Virus record (IMG/VR): IMGVR_UViG_3300043444_000888
Span: 1 to 23,585 of that record
Source of the DNA: a virus
Length of the DNA: 23,585 nt
Strand: one strand, 5' to 3'
Shown: piece by piece, positions 14,795-21,380 of the stretch
Layout of the letters: each line of letters opens with the position of its first letter
Numbering within the stretch: the stretch's first letter is position 1
Program-made: the position numbers and the translations under genes
Notes under the pieces: generated by a model
Told to the model about the DNA's origin: nothing
What the model saw: the letters and a program-made list of their open reading frames with translations, nothing else
Databases searched by the model: none

Positions 14795-16192
14795 TCAGCG
14801 GGCCGCGACACCGCCCTTGGCATGAAGCATCTTGATCAGCGAGGCCGCGTCATTGACCTGGCCGTGCGCGTCCAGCACCGGGCGCACATCGCCCTCGCCC
14901 TTGGCCAGGCCAGCCTCCTGGGCGGCCTGCGCGTCGTCCTGCAAGTCCATGCTTTTGCTGATGGCCATGGCGTTCAGGAGGGCCTTGCCCGGTGCGGGCA
15001 TTGCTTTGAGGCGCGTGAGTTCGCCCTGCAGGTGGGTGTTTTCTTGAGACAGTCGCTGCACATGGGCCTGCACCAGCGCGACCTTTTCCAGCGCCAGCGC
15101 GGTCTGCTCGGCCAACTTGACCACATCGGCGCCTTGGACATGGGTTGGATCGGCATCGGCTGGCGAGGCATCGGCTTTGGCCGTGCTGCACGCCACCCCC
15201 AACTCCACCAGGCTGTCGTGCATGGCCTGCATCTTTTGCATGCTCACGCCAGAAAAGCGGCGCCCGACCTTATGAACGGTGCCAGCGCCTTCGCCTTGGG
15301 TGGACACGCCATCGGCCAAGGCCACATCCTGGGTGCGTGCGGCGTTGTCCTCCTGGATCTCGCTGGCAATGAATTCCTTGAGCGCGCTCACCGCGGTTTG
15401 CAGGGCATTGACCTGCTTGGCGGCTTCACTGCCCTCCTCACCGTCCTCGCCCTGCGCCATCTCGTCGCGCTCCTTTTGCAGCACGTACTGGATGCTGCCC
15501 AGCGCCTGCAAGGCCTGGCCTGCGTCCCAGATTTCTTCCCCGGTGGATTTGCCCACCTGAGCGTCAGCGGATTGGGCCGCAGCGTCAGCGACCGGATCGA
15601 CGTTCACCTGCGCGTCAGTGGTGTCCGCCACCGCTGCGTCAGCAGTGACCGCGGTTTTGGCATCCGCTTTGGCCAGGGCCACCAGGCGCTGGGCGCTGAT
15701 GGCGCCCTGATCGAGCATCTGCGCCAATTGGGTGACGGCCGCTTCTTCATCGCTGGGTTTGGCATCGCTCGTGGCGGCTTCCGCTTTCCACAACGTGATC
15801 AGCGCTTCGGGGTTGGCGGGCCGGTCCACCAGGCTGATCTCGGTCAGGCGCAACGCGTTGATCACGTTGTCCACCTTCTCGATGGCTTTGCCGCCGATGG
15901 AAAAGCCTTTGTAGACCCCCGCCTTGACCTTGCTCCAGGCGTTGTCATCGACCACATGGGCGCTGATGAAGGTGCCCTTGTCGTCCATCTCCACCGACTT
16001 GGCCACGCCCACGGCGCTGGGCTGGTGCATCTCGCGGATGTTGGCAAAGCGCATGTAGTCCTGCAGCGCCGCAGCCATCGCCTGCTTGGTCACGATCTCG
16101 CCCTGCACATCCAGCGCCTCGGTGCTCGCATAGCCGTAGACCATGCGTTGCTCATCATCGACTTTGCAGATTTCGGCGTAGAAGTGTTTCAT
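14795..16192 (-). CDS. Prohead protease (XkdF-like, S78 type) fused to scaffold-like domain
   Basis: A protein of 465 aa. Residues 1-130 match XkdF-like S78 serine peptidases: YGYASTEALDVQGEIV, H56 in IREMH, VVDDNAWSKVKAGVYKGFS with S98, and E118 in LTEISLVDRPANP. H56 and S98 are the likely catalytic pair. The remaining 335 residues are Ala/Asp/Glu/Gln-rich, first low complexity (about 140-215), then helical, with a coiled coil around 355-400 (VKLAEQTALALEKVALVQAH), as expected of a scaffold that shapes the procapsid and is then digested. I chose ATG 16192, which has AAAGGA 8 nt upstream; the ATG at 16201 overlaps that site. The gene opens the head block after a gap of 132 nt. Confidence 0.87.
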   Translation of the reverse strand: MKHFYAEICKVDDEQRMVYGYASTEALDVQGEIVTKQAMAAALQDYMRFANIREMHQPSAVGVAKSVEMDDKGTFISAHVVDDNAWSKVKAGVYKGFSIGGKAIEKVDNVINALRLTEISLVDRPANPEALITLWKAEAATSDAKPSDEEAAVTQLAQMLDQGAISAQRLVALAKADAKTAVTADAAVADTTDAQVNVDPVADAAAQSADAQVGKSTGEEIWDAGQALQALGSIQYVLQKERDEMAQGEDGEEGSEAAKQVNALQTAVSALKEFIASEIQEDNAARTQDVALADGVSTQGEGAGTVHKVGRRFSGVSMQKMQAMHDSLVELGVACSTAKADASPADADPTHVQGADVVKLAEQTALALEKVALVQAHVQRLSQENTHLQGELTRLKAMPAPGKALLNAMAISKSMDLQDDAQAAQEAGLAKGEGDVRPVLDAHGQVNDAASLIKMLHAKGGVAAR

Positions 16193-16208
16193 GTGTCCCA
16201 TCCTTTAC

Positions 16209-16226
16209 GCTATCTTTTTGATAGCC
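16209..16226 (-). repeat. Intergenic hairpin element, copy 3 (before protease gene)
   Basis: The minus strand reads GGCTATCAAAAAGATAGC, with a perfect 6-bp inverted repeat (GCTATC/GATAGC) around 5 A. It ends 16 nt before the protease ATG, and the AAAGGA ribosome site follows it almost directly, so a folded stem would be right next to the translation start. Confidence 0.75.
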
Positions 16227-16240
16227 GTTTAGATGGGCGG

Positions 16241-16249
16241 ATGATAGCA
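16241..16249 (-). promoter_or_regulatory. Candidate extended -10 promoter for the head genes
   Basis: The minus strand has TGCTATCAT, an extended -10 box (TGn plus TATCAT, five of six matches). No good -35 box lies at the proper distance, which extended -10 promoters can tolerate. Transcription would start near 16234 and the leader would carry the hairpin at 16209-16226. Support is only sequence similarity. Confidence 0.3.
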
Positions 16250-16324
16250 GTCCTGAAGCTTTGTGGGTGATTTTTTTAATGCTTCCTGTTAGCACGCACA
16301 CTTTGCGCTATCAGATTGCGCGCC

Positions 16325-17284
16325 TTAGAACGCCGTGAGGATCACGATGCCATCACCGCCGCGCCCGCCTGCGGAACGGGTACCGCCGGTGAGCGTGCCC
16401 CCTCCGCCTCCGCCACCACAGCCCATGGCGCCGGCCCCACCGTTGCCGCCCGAGCCCCCTTGGCCTCCGCCGGAGGCGCCTCCGGTACCACCATAAAAAA
16501 AGAACAGGCCCGGCACCTTCAAACCGTTGGCCCCCTGTCCTCCGTTGGCGGAAGTGGAACCCCCGGCAACGCCCCCACTGTGCACCGGGTACAGGCCACC
16601 GGCACCGACCGTGTTGAAAGCTCCGCCAGGGTTGCCATTCGAAGCCGCGTTGCCCAGACCACCGCCGCCGGTGCCCCCCGTCAAGAAGATGCCTGAAGTG
16701 GGCAAGGACAGCGCCCCCCCTGCGCCGGTGGTTCCGCCAGCCACGCCCGCTTGGCCGGCCGCCGCCATGTTGCTGCTGGCCAGGCAGGGAGCGGCCATCC
16801 CGGCCAACATGGCGCTGCCCACGCCGGTGCTGCTGGCCAATGCACCGGCCGAACCCGCCGTGGAACCCGATCCTGCTCCGCCGCCGCTGCCCACGGTGCA
16901 CTTGACCAGAATATGGTGGGTTGCACTGATGTCGGGGACCGCAGCGATGTGGGTGTAGCCACCCAGGCCCCCCACGCCGGCCACACCACCAGCGCCTCCA
17001 TGGCCGACGGAAATGTACAAGCGCTCGGGCAGCATCCACGCAGGCACCCACATCACCGCTGCCTGACCTGAGGCGCCCCCCCCGCCACCGGCAGCAGCGC
17101 TGTTGGAGCCCACCGCCCCGGCCCCTCCGCCGCAGCCGCCGGAAACAGCCACGATGTGAACAAAGGAAATGCCACGTGGTCGCTCCCAGATTTGCCATTG
17201 GACATTGGTCGCATAGGCTGTGGGCGAGAACACCTGCACATCGGCCTTTTGTGAAGGCGGTAGGTGAAAAAAATCGTAAGCCAT
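16325..17284 (-). CDS. Glycine-rich adhesin-like structural protein
   Basis: A protein of 319 aa. The N-terminal 45 residues (WQIWERPRGISFVHIVAVSG) match the start of phage glycine-rich tail proteins. The rest is a series of Gly-rich runs separated by hydrophobic strands (WVPAWMLPERLYISVG, LPTSGIFLTGG), ending in GGRGGDGIVILTAF. This looks like a polyglycine-helix sandwich, as in T-even gp38-type adhesins, and like many glycine-rich phage proteins. Such domains bind surface receptors at a fibre tip. It is the last gene of the appendage cassette. Its ATG overlaps the previous stop (TGATG), with GGGAGG upstream. Binding to a receptor, and location on tail or head, are inferred. Confidence 0.8.
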   Translation of the reverse strand: MAYDFFHLPPSQKADVQVFSPTAYATNVQWQIWERPRGISFVHIVAVSGGCGGGAGAVGSNSAAAGGGGGASGQAAVMWVPAWMLPERLYISVGHGGAGGVAGVGGLGGYTHIAAVPDISATHHILVKCTVGSGGGAGSGSTAGSAGALASSTGVGSAMLAGMAAPCLASSNMAAAGQAGVAGGTTGAGGALSLPTSGIFLTGGTGGGGLGNAASNGNPGGAFNTVGAGGLYPVHSGGVAGGSTSANGGQGANGLKVPGLFFFYGGTGGASGGGQGGSGGNGGAGAMGCGGGGGGGTLTGGTRSAGGRGGDGIVILTAF

Positions 17285-18045
17285 CAGTAATGCCCTCCCA
17301 CCGCTGTCACGACCCAGCCGGCGGCCACGGTCGTGCCCAGCCCCACATAGACGTGCTGTCCCGGTGGCAAGGCCAGATTCATCGGGTACTCCACCTCGGG
17401 CGAAGACACCGAGGCACTGGCGGTGGTGGCCGGCAGGTTCGCCTCGCCGAACAGGATGTTGGTCAGCAGGTATGCGGTCGGGTCCGCATGCACAGGCGGC
17501 GTGCTACCCATTCCCGGTGTGGTGCTGTCCATCAGCACACTGGTGCCCGTGGTTTCGTAGAGCAGCACCTGACCGCCCGTCACCGGCCCGACAAAAAGCC
17601 GGTAACGCACGGCGCCGGCCACGCCATTCCACTCCCAGGTGATGGCACTACCCGCACTGGTCACATAGACCGCTGCGGATTCGCTGGACAGGGCACTGGC
17701 TCCTCCCCATTGATCCACCGCCTGGACCTTGGCGAAGCAATTGCCCACGGCCAGGCTGCCTGCACCGGCGCTCACCGTGCCGGTGGGCGTACCGCTGACC
17801 GCGGCCAGCGGACTGGCCAGATTGAGCGCGCCGGTGTTGAGGTAGACGCGCGCCACACTGGCCGCATTGGTCCCCAGGGCCTTGAAGCGCAGTTTTTGCA
17901 GGAAACTGCCGTTGCTGGGATCGGCCTGGAACACCAGTCCATTGAGCGGGCTTTGGCCGTTGTAGTCGGCCGCGGCAGTGGTCAGCGTGACCCCGCCCTG
18001 GACGGAGCCGACGCGGGTGAACATGGGGTTGGCATTGGCGCTCAT
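17284..18045 (-). CDS. FN3/Ig-like structural protein of the appendage cassette
   Basis: A protein of 253 aa with no family I can name. It is beta-rich with low charge. Residues about 80-175 look like a fibronectin III/Ig-like fold: SLAVGNCFAKVQAVDQWGGA, then ITWEWNGVAGAVRYRLFVGP. The C-terminus (PPGQHVYVGLGTTVAAGWVV) resembles ends of fibre-associated proteins. I chose ATG 18045, overlapping the preceding stop (ATGA); an earlier in-frame start at 18228 lies inside the upstream fibre gene and encodes Arg/His-rich junk. It is flanked by fibre and adhesin-like genes, so it is probably part of the same appendage, for example a linker or decoration. Confidence 0.65.
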   Translation of the reverse strand: MSANANPMFTRVGSVQGGVTLTTAAADYNGQSPLNGLVFQADPSNGSFLQKLRFKALGTNAASVARVYLNTGALNLASPLAAVSGTPTGTVSAGAGSLAVGNCFAKVQAVDQWGGASALSSESAAVYVTSAGSAITWEWNGVAGAVRYRLFVGPVTGGQVLLYETTGTSVLMDSTTPGMGSTPPVHADPTAYLLTNILFGEANLPATTASASVSSPEVEYPMNLALPPGQHVYVGLGTTVAAGWVVTAVGGHY

Positions 18046-19148
18046 GGCAGGTTGAATCCCAGTGAAGTGGCGATGGTGTTGCCCAGGCCCACACTGGCCG
18101 CCGCGCCTTGCGGCGCCACCTCCAGCACGTCCCAGCAGTTGTCGGCGCCATTGAAAGCACAGCGCACATAGAGGGTTTGACCAGGCACCGTGGTGCCGGG
18201 CAATGTGGCCCCGATCCCCCGAAAGCAACCTGCCCCCATGCTGGTCCAGGTGAGACTGCGGGCGCTGCCGTTGTCCTGGATGCGCAGCAGGTAGCTCTGA
18301 CCGTTTTGCGGTGCGTTGGGATCGGCCAGCAGGATCAGGTTGTTGGCCAGTGCGGTGATGTGGAACTGGTCATCGACGTTGGAGGTCGGCGTGAAGCTGG
18401 GGTTCGGACTGGCGGCGCTGCCCACGCGCGGCGTGGAGATGTCCACCCAGTACAGGCCGTTGAAGCCTTGCCAGCGTCCGGTGCTGGGCATGAAGCGGAA
18501 GGTGGCGTAGTCGCCCCCGGCCACCACCAGCAGAGCGCCTTGCGTGGCGTGCGCACGCGTGACGATGGCCAGCACCTGCGTCGCAGCGAAAGAATCGGTC
18601 AGGATGGCGTTAACCAGTTCACCGCTGGGGCTGATCCACAGGCGGTCGCGCAAAGCCCAGGCGCTGGTGTCCAAGCCCTGCAGTTCGCCCTGCACCACCA
18701 CCGTGCCACTGGCCCCAGCGGCGATATCTTCACTGAGCAAGCCCAGCACCGGCATGCGCGTGAGGTCGTTGGCATCCGCCGCCCCCACCTGATAGCTGTA
18801 GGGTGCCACCACCCCGCTTTGGTAGACCGGACTCCCCTTGGTGAGGGTGGCGGCACTGGCGTTGTTGACGGGCAGCACCAGCGCGGTGCTGGGCCCTGCG
18901 CCACCGCCCGCTGCGTTGGTCCAGGCACTGCCGTTCCAGGCAAGGGTCTGCCCCACCAGCAGCGAGGACAGCGACACATCGGCCAGGCCCGAGAGTTGGC
19001 CGGCGCCAATCTGCACCACCGCCGCACCGTCGTGCATGTAGATCTTGCGGTCGGTGGTGTTGACCGCCATTTCGTGGGCCACCAGTTGCGCCGTGGTCGG
19101 CACCTTGGCGGCCACGTTGGAGCGTTTGGGCAGCAGGGTGTTGCTCAT
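18042..19148 (-). CDS. Fibre protein B (tail-fibre-like)
   Basis: A protein of 368 aa. The N-terminus (LLPKRSNVAAKVPTTAQL, then HEMAVNTTDRKIYMHDG) is the attachment motif found in many phage fibres: a basic start, then 'E.A.N..D..iY...G'. Next is LADVSLSSLLVGQTLAWNG and SAWTNAAGG, another fibre motif. Residues about 100-210 (GSPVYQSG, VLGLLSEDIAAGASGTVV, RLWISPSGELVN) match a domain known from T4-like and cyanophage fibres. The end carries a beta-rich region with SYLLRIQDNGSARSLTW. It starts 9 nt after fibre A with GAGG upstream, and its stop overlaps the next gene. A trimeric fibre is probable; receptor and anchoring point are unknown. Confidence 0.78.
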   Translation of the reverse strand: MSNTLLPKRSNVAAKVPTTAQLVAHEMAVNTTDRKIYMHDGAAVVQIGAGQLSGLADVSLSSLLVGQTLAWNGSAWTNAAGGGAGPSTALVLPVNNASAATLTKGSPVYQSGVVAPYSYQVGAADANDLTRMPVLGLLSEDIAAGASGTVVVQGELQGLDTSAWALRDRLWISPSGELVNAILTDSFAATQVLAIVTRAHATQGALLVVAGGDYATFRFMPSTGRWQGFNGLYWVDISTPRVGSAASPNPSFTPTSNVDDQFHITALANNLILLADPNAPQNGQSYLLRIQDNGSARSLTWTSMGAGCFRGIGATLPGTTVPGQTLYVRCAFNGADNCWDVLEVAPQGAAASVGLGNTIATSLGFNLP

Positions 19149-19157
19149 GCCCGCCTC

Positions 19158-20687
19158 TTAGAACGTGCCGCCGTCGATGGCAGAGGCATCCGAGAGCAAG
19201 GTACCCGAGGTAGGCAGCGTGAGGTTGGTCGCCGCGGTGGCCACCAGCGTGATGCCGAATGCCCCGCTGGTGGTGAGTGCGCCCGCCAGGTTCACGTTGC
19301 CGCCCAGCGTGGTGGTGAAACTGCCGTTGTTCACGCCCGAGCCGCCATAGCTGGGTGAGATCACCGCGCCCTGCCAGGTGCCGGTGCCCACCGTGCCCAG
19401 CGTGGTGATGGAGGTTTGTCCGGCGTAGGTGCTGGCGATGTCCACGCTGTCGGCGTTCACCGTGATGCGGTTGGCCGTGCCCACCACGTCCAGCGTGCTG
19501 CCCGTCTTGGTGAGGCCCGCCCCCGCGGTGATCTGTCCCGCCCCGGAAAACTGCGCAAACGCCAGCGCCGTGCCACTGGCGCCGCCGATCACGATGGGGT
19601 TGTTGGTGGTGAGCACCCAGCCCGAATCGGCGTTGCTCGCACCCTCCTCCACGAACATGAAAGCGCCCGACGTGACCAGTGCATCGGCATCGAAGTCCGT
19701 GGCGCGGTCCCAAACCCCGTTGCTGCCGGTGCCCAGGGTGCTCACGCTCCAGACCCCGTTTTGCGCGGCGTTGTTCTGGTCCTTGAGCAGCAGGCGGTCG
19801 CCTGCGGCCAGGTTCACACCGTCCAGGGTGTTGGGGGCGGCCGTGAATTGTCCACGTGCACTGGTGCCACCGGTGGCGGCATAGGTCGCGCTGACGCTCG
19901 CGCTGCTGGCCAGGCGCACCGACTGCTTCACATCCAGACCCGAGCGGGCGGCGTCCACATACGCTTTGGTGGCCGCGTCGCCGTCGGCCGTGGGCGTGGC
20001 CAGGTTGGTGAGTTTTTGGCTGTTGAACGAGACCGCTGCGGTGGGCGCGGTCATCTGGTCCAGGCGGGAGGTGCGCACCTGGGTGTCAAAGTCACTGAGC
20101 TTGGCGGCCGTGAGCGTGGGGATGTCCCCGGCCACCAGCGCGCGAAAGGTCGGTGCGCCCGCACTGCCATTGGGCGCAGCGAACACCGTGTTGGCGCTCT
20201 GACTGGCCAGGCTGGCGCTCAAGGTGCCGCTGGCGGTGACGGGTGAACCGGACACCGTGAACAGGCTGGGCAGGGACAGCGCCACCGAAGTGACCGTGCC
20301 CACGCCCAGGCCGCTCAGGAAATTGGCCTTGGTGATGCGCTTGGTGCTGGTGCCGTCGTGCAGCGCCACGTAATCGGTGCTCGCCGCCACGGTGGCCGTG
20401 GCCAGGTTGCTCAGGTCCACGCTGAGTGCGCGGTTGGCCGACAGGTCACCGCCACCGGCCAGGCCCGAATTGGCCACCGTGGACAGGCTGCGTGCCACCC
20501 CGACAAAGGCACCTGGGCCACCAATCGGGATCACGCTGGTGGCGCTGCCCCCTGCCCCACCCGTGCCGAAGCCGTAGTAGAGCGTGTTGTCCTGCTCGTT
20601 GTAGGCCAACTCGGCGTTGGCCAGGCTTGCGGGCGCGCCCGCAGCGCCCCCTGAGGCGCGACGTTTGATGCGAAGGGTGTTGGCCAT
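19158..20687 (-). CDS. Fibre protein A (tail-fibre-like)
   Basis: A protein of 509 aa and the largest of the cassette. The N-terminus (RIKRRASGGAAGAPASLANA, then AYNEQDNTLYYGFG) is the same attachment motif type as in fibre B. Then come motifs widespread in fibres: GTVTSVALSLPSLFTVSGSP, FRALVAGDIPTLTAAKLSDF, KLTNLATPTADGDAATKAYV, NGVWSVSTLGTGSNGVWDRA and WVLTTNNPIVIGG, and FSGAGQITAGAGLTKTGSTL. The C-terminus (LLSDASAIDGGTF) ends in a D-G-G-x-F tail. It should be an elongated beta-structured trimer. AAAGGAGA upstream of the ATG is a strong ribosome site. Its position between portal and capsid genes is unusual for a tail fibre. Confidence 0.85.
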   Translation of the reverse strand: MANTLRIKRRASGGAAGAPASLANAELAYNEQDNTLYYGFGTGGAGGSATSVIPIGGPGAFVGVARSLSTVANSGLAGGGDLSANRALSVDLSNLATATVAASTDYVALHDGTSTKRITKANFLSGLGVGTVTSVALSLPSLFTVSGSPVTASGTLSASLASQSANTVFAAPNGSAGAPTFRALVAGDIPTLTAAKLSDFDTQVRTSRLDQMTAPTAAVSFNSQKLTNLATPTADGDAATKAYVDAARSGLDVKQSVRLASSASVSATYAATGGTSARGQFTAAPNTLDGVNLAAGDRLLLKDQNNAAQNGVWSVSTLGTGSNGVWDRATDFDADALVTSGAFMFVEEGASNADSGWVLTTNNPIVIGGASGTALAFAQFSGAGQITAGAGLTKTGSTLDVVGTANRITVNADSVDIASTYAGQTSITTLGTVGTGTWQGAVISPSYGGSGVNNGSFTTTLGGNVNLAGALTTSGAFGITLVATAATNLTLPTSGTLLSDASAIDGGTF

Positions 20688-20699
20688 TTCGCTCTCCTT

Positions 20700-20981
20700 T
20701 TAAAAATTGCCACCATCGGTGATGGTTTGTTGGGCGCTGTTGGTCCAGGTGCTGCTCTCGCTCAGCTGCAGCACATCGCCCGGTTGGGGGTTGCTGACCA
20801 CCACGGGCAGGCCGCCGATGGCCGTTCCGCCTGGCGGCCCCACCGGGCCGGGGATGCCTTGCACGCCCTGTGGACCAGAGGCCGACAACTCCAGACGGGT
20901 GACGGCCGGCGCCAGCGCGAGCGTGGGCCCACCGTCCGCGATCTCCACGGTGTGCTGCAAAGGGCTGACCACCACGTCCAT
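20700..20981 (-). CDS. Collagen-like mini fibre protein
   Basis: A protein of 93 aa. Residues 36-50 hold five or six Gly-X-Y triplets (GPQGVQGIPGPVGPPGG), a short collagen-like segment that can trimerise. The flanks have a beta pattern (SPLQHTVEIADGGP) and a C-terminal tail PGDVLQLSESSTWTNSAQ followed by TITDGGNF. The D-G-G-x-F ending is shared with fibre A, and the STWTN motif echoes SAWTN in fibre B. It lies 12 nt after the beta-sandwich gene, with a weak ribosome site. Function as an adaptor or minor fibre subunit is inferred from this likeness and from the neighbours. Confidence 0.7.
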   Translation of the reverse strand: MDVVVSPLQHTVEIADGGPTLALAPAVTRLELSASGPQGVQGIPGPVGPPGGTAIGGLPVVVSNPQPGDVLQLSESSTWTNSAQQTITDGGNF

Positions 20982-20993
20982 GGCCGCGCCCGT

Positions 20994-21335
20994 TCAGACC
21001 TGCCCGTCCACCAGCAACGCGCCTTCGAGCAAGCGCGTCACCTGGCCGCCCGGGCTGGTGAGGTCGAGTTGGTAGACGTACTGGCCAGGCGCCAGGCTGG
21101 CCGTGAGGCTGGCGGGCAAATCGATCATCACCACGCCCAAGGCGCCATCGATCACGATCTGGCCGTTGGCGGTGCTCGCCTGCAGCACTGGCGCTTCGCC
21201 CTTGCTCACGGCTGCACGCAGTTGCGCCGCGTAGCCCGTCAGATCGATCAGCACACCGGCCGCATCGCGGTAGGTAAGTGCCAGATTGAAGGAGGCGCCC
21301 TGCGCCAGCAGCAGCTTGTAGATCCCGGCACTCAC
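20994..21335 (-). CDS. Small beta-sandwich appendage protein (BppU-N-like)
   Basis: A protein of 113 aa with the pattern of a compact beta-sandwich common in phage fibre and baseplate proteins: LLLAQGASFNLALTYRDAAG, VLIDLTGYAAQLRA, then GVVMIDLPA and GQYVYQLDLTSPGGQVTRLL. A similar fold forms the N-terminal part of phage baseplate upper proteins. The start is a GTG at 21335 with AAGGAC upstream; no ATG is near. It is the first gene after the portal and the hairpin element, and leads the appendage cassette. An adaptor between particle and fibres is my inference. Confidence 0.7.
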   Translation of the reverse strand: MSAGIYKLLLAQGASFNLALTYRDAAGVLIDLTGYAAQLRAAVSKGEAPVLQASTANGQIVIDGALGVVMIDLPASLTASLAPGQYVYQLDLTSPGGQVTRLLEGALLVDGQV

Positions 21336-21350
21336 GGCGAGTCCTTTATT

Positions 21351-21368
21351 TCTATCATTTTGCTAGCC
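21351..21368 (-). repeat. Intergenic hairpin element, copy 1 (after portal gene)
   Basis: The minus strand reads GGCTAGCAAAATGATAGA, preceded by CCATTAA as in the copy after the capsid gene. The inverted repeat is imperfect here (GCTAGCA against TGATAG). It starts 12 nt after the portal stop and is followed by the AAGGAC ribosome site of the next gene. Confidence 0.7.
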
Positions 21369-21380
21369 TTAATGGACCAA

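Larger units (their letters stand above)
16193..16324. other. Longest intergenic gap, between appendage cassette and protease gene
   Basis: These 132 nt contain no gene that I can support. They are AT-richer than their surroundings. They hold the hairpin element (16209-16226), a candidate extended -10 box (16241-16249), an A-run on the minus strand (16271-16277) and another CTATCA near 16308. A regulatory role for the start of the head block is likely. Confidence 0.6.

Noticed and set aside
13332-16270. Plus-strand open frames of 497 and 482 codons opposite capsid and protease genes
   Set aside because: Both follow the reverse complement of strongly biased codons in well-recognised minus-strand genes, and they overlap each other across the intergenic gap.
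16265-16280. Intrinsic terminator for plus-strand transcription (T-run at 16271-16277)
   Set aside because: No stem precedes the T-run on the plus strand and no plus-strand gene ends nearby.
16353-17198. Arg/Gly/Trp-rich minus-strand frame overlapping the glycine-rich gene
   Set aside because: It is an out-of-frame reading of Gly codons (GGN), giving Arg and Trp runs; the in-frame protein has a known family N-terminus and C-terminus.
19416-20246. Plus-strand open frames opposite fibre A
   Set aside because: The protein is low-complexity (Gly/Arg/Val/His) and mirrors repeats of the fibre gene; no start signal supports it.
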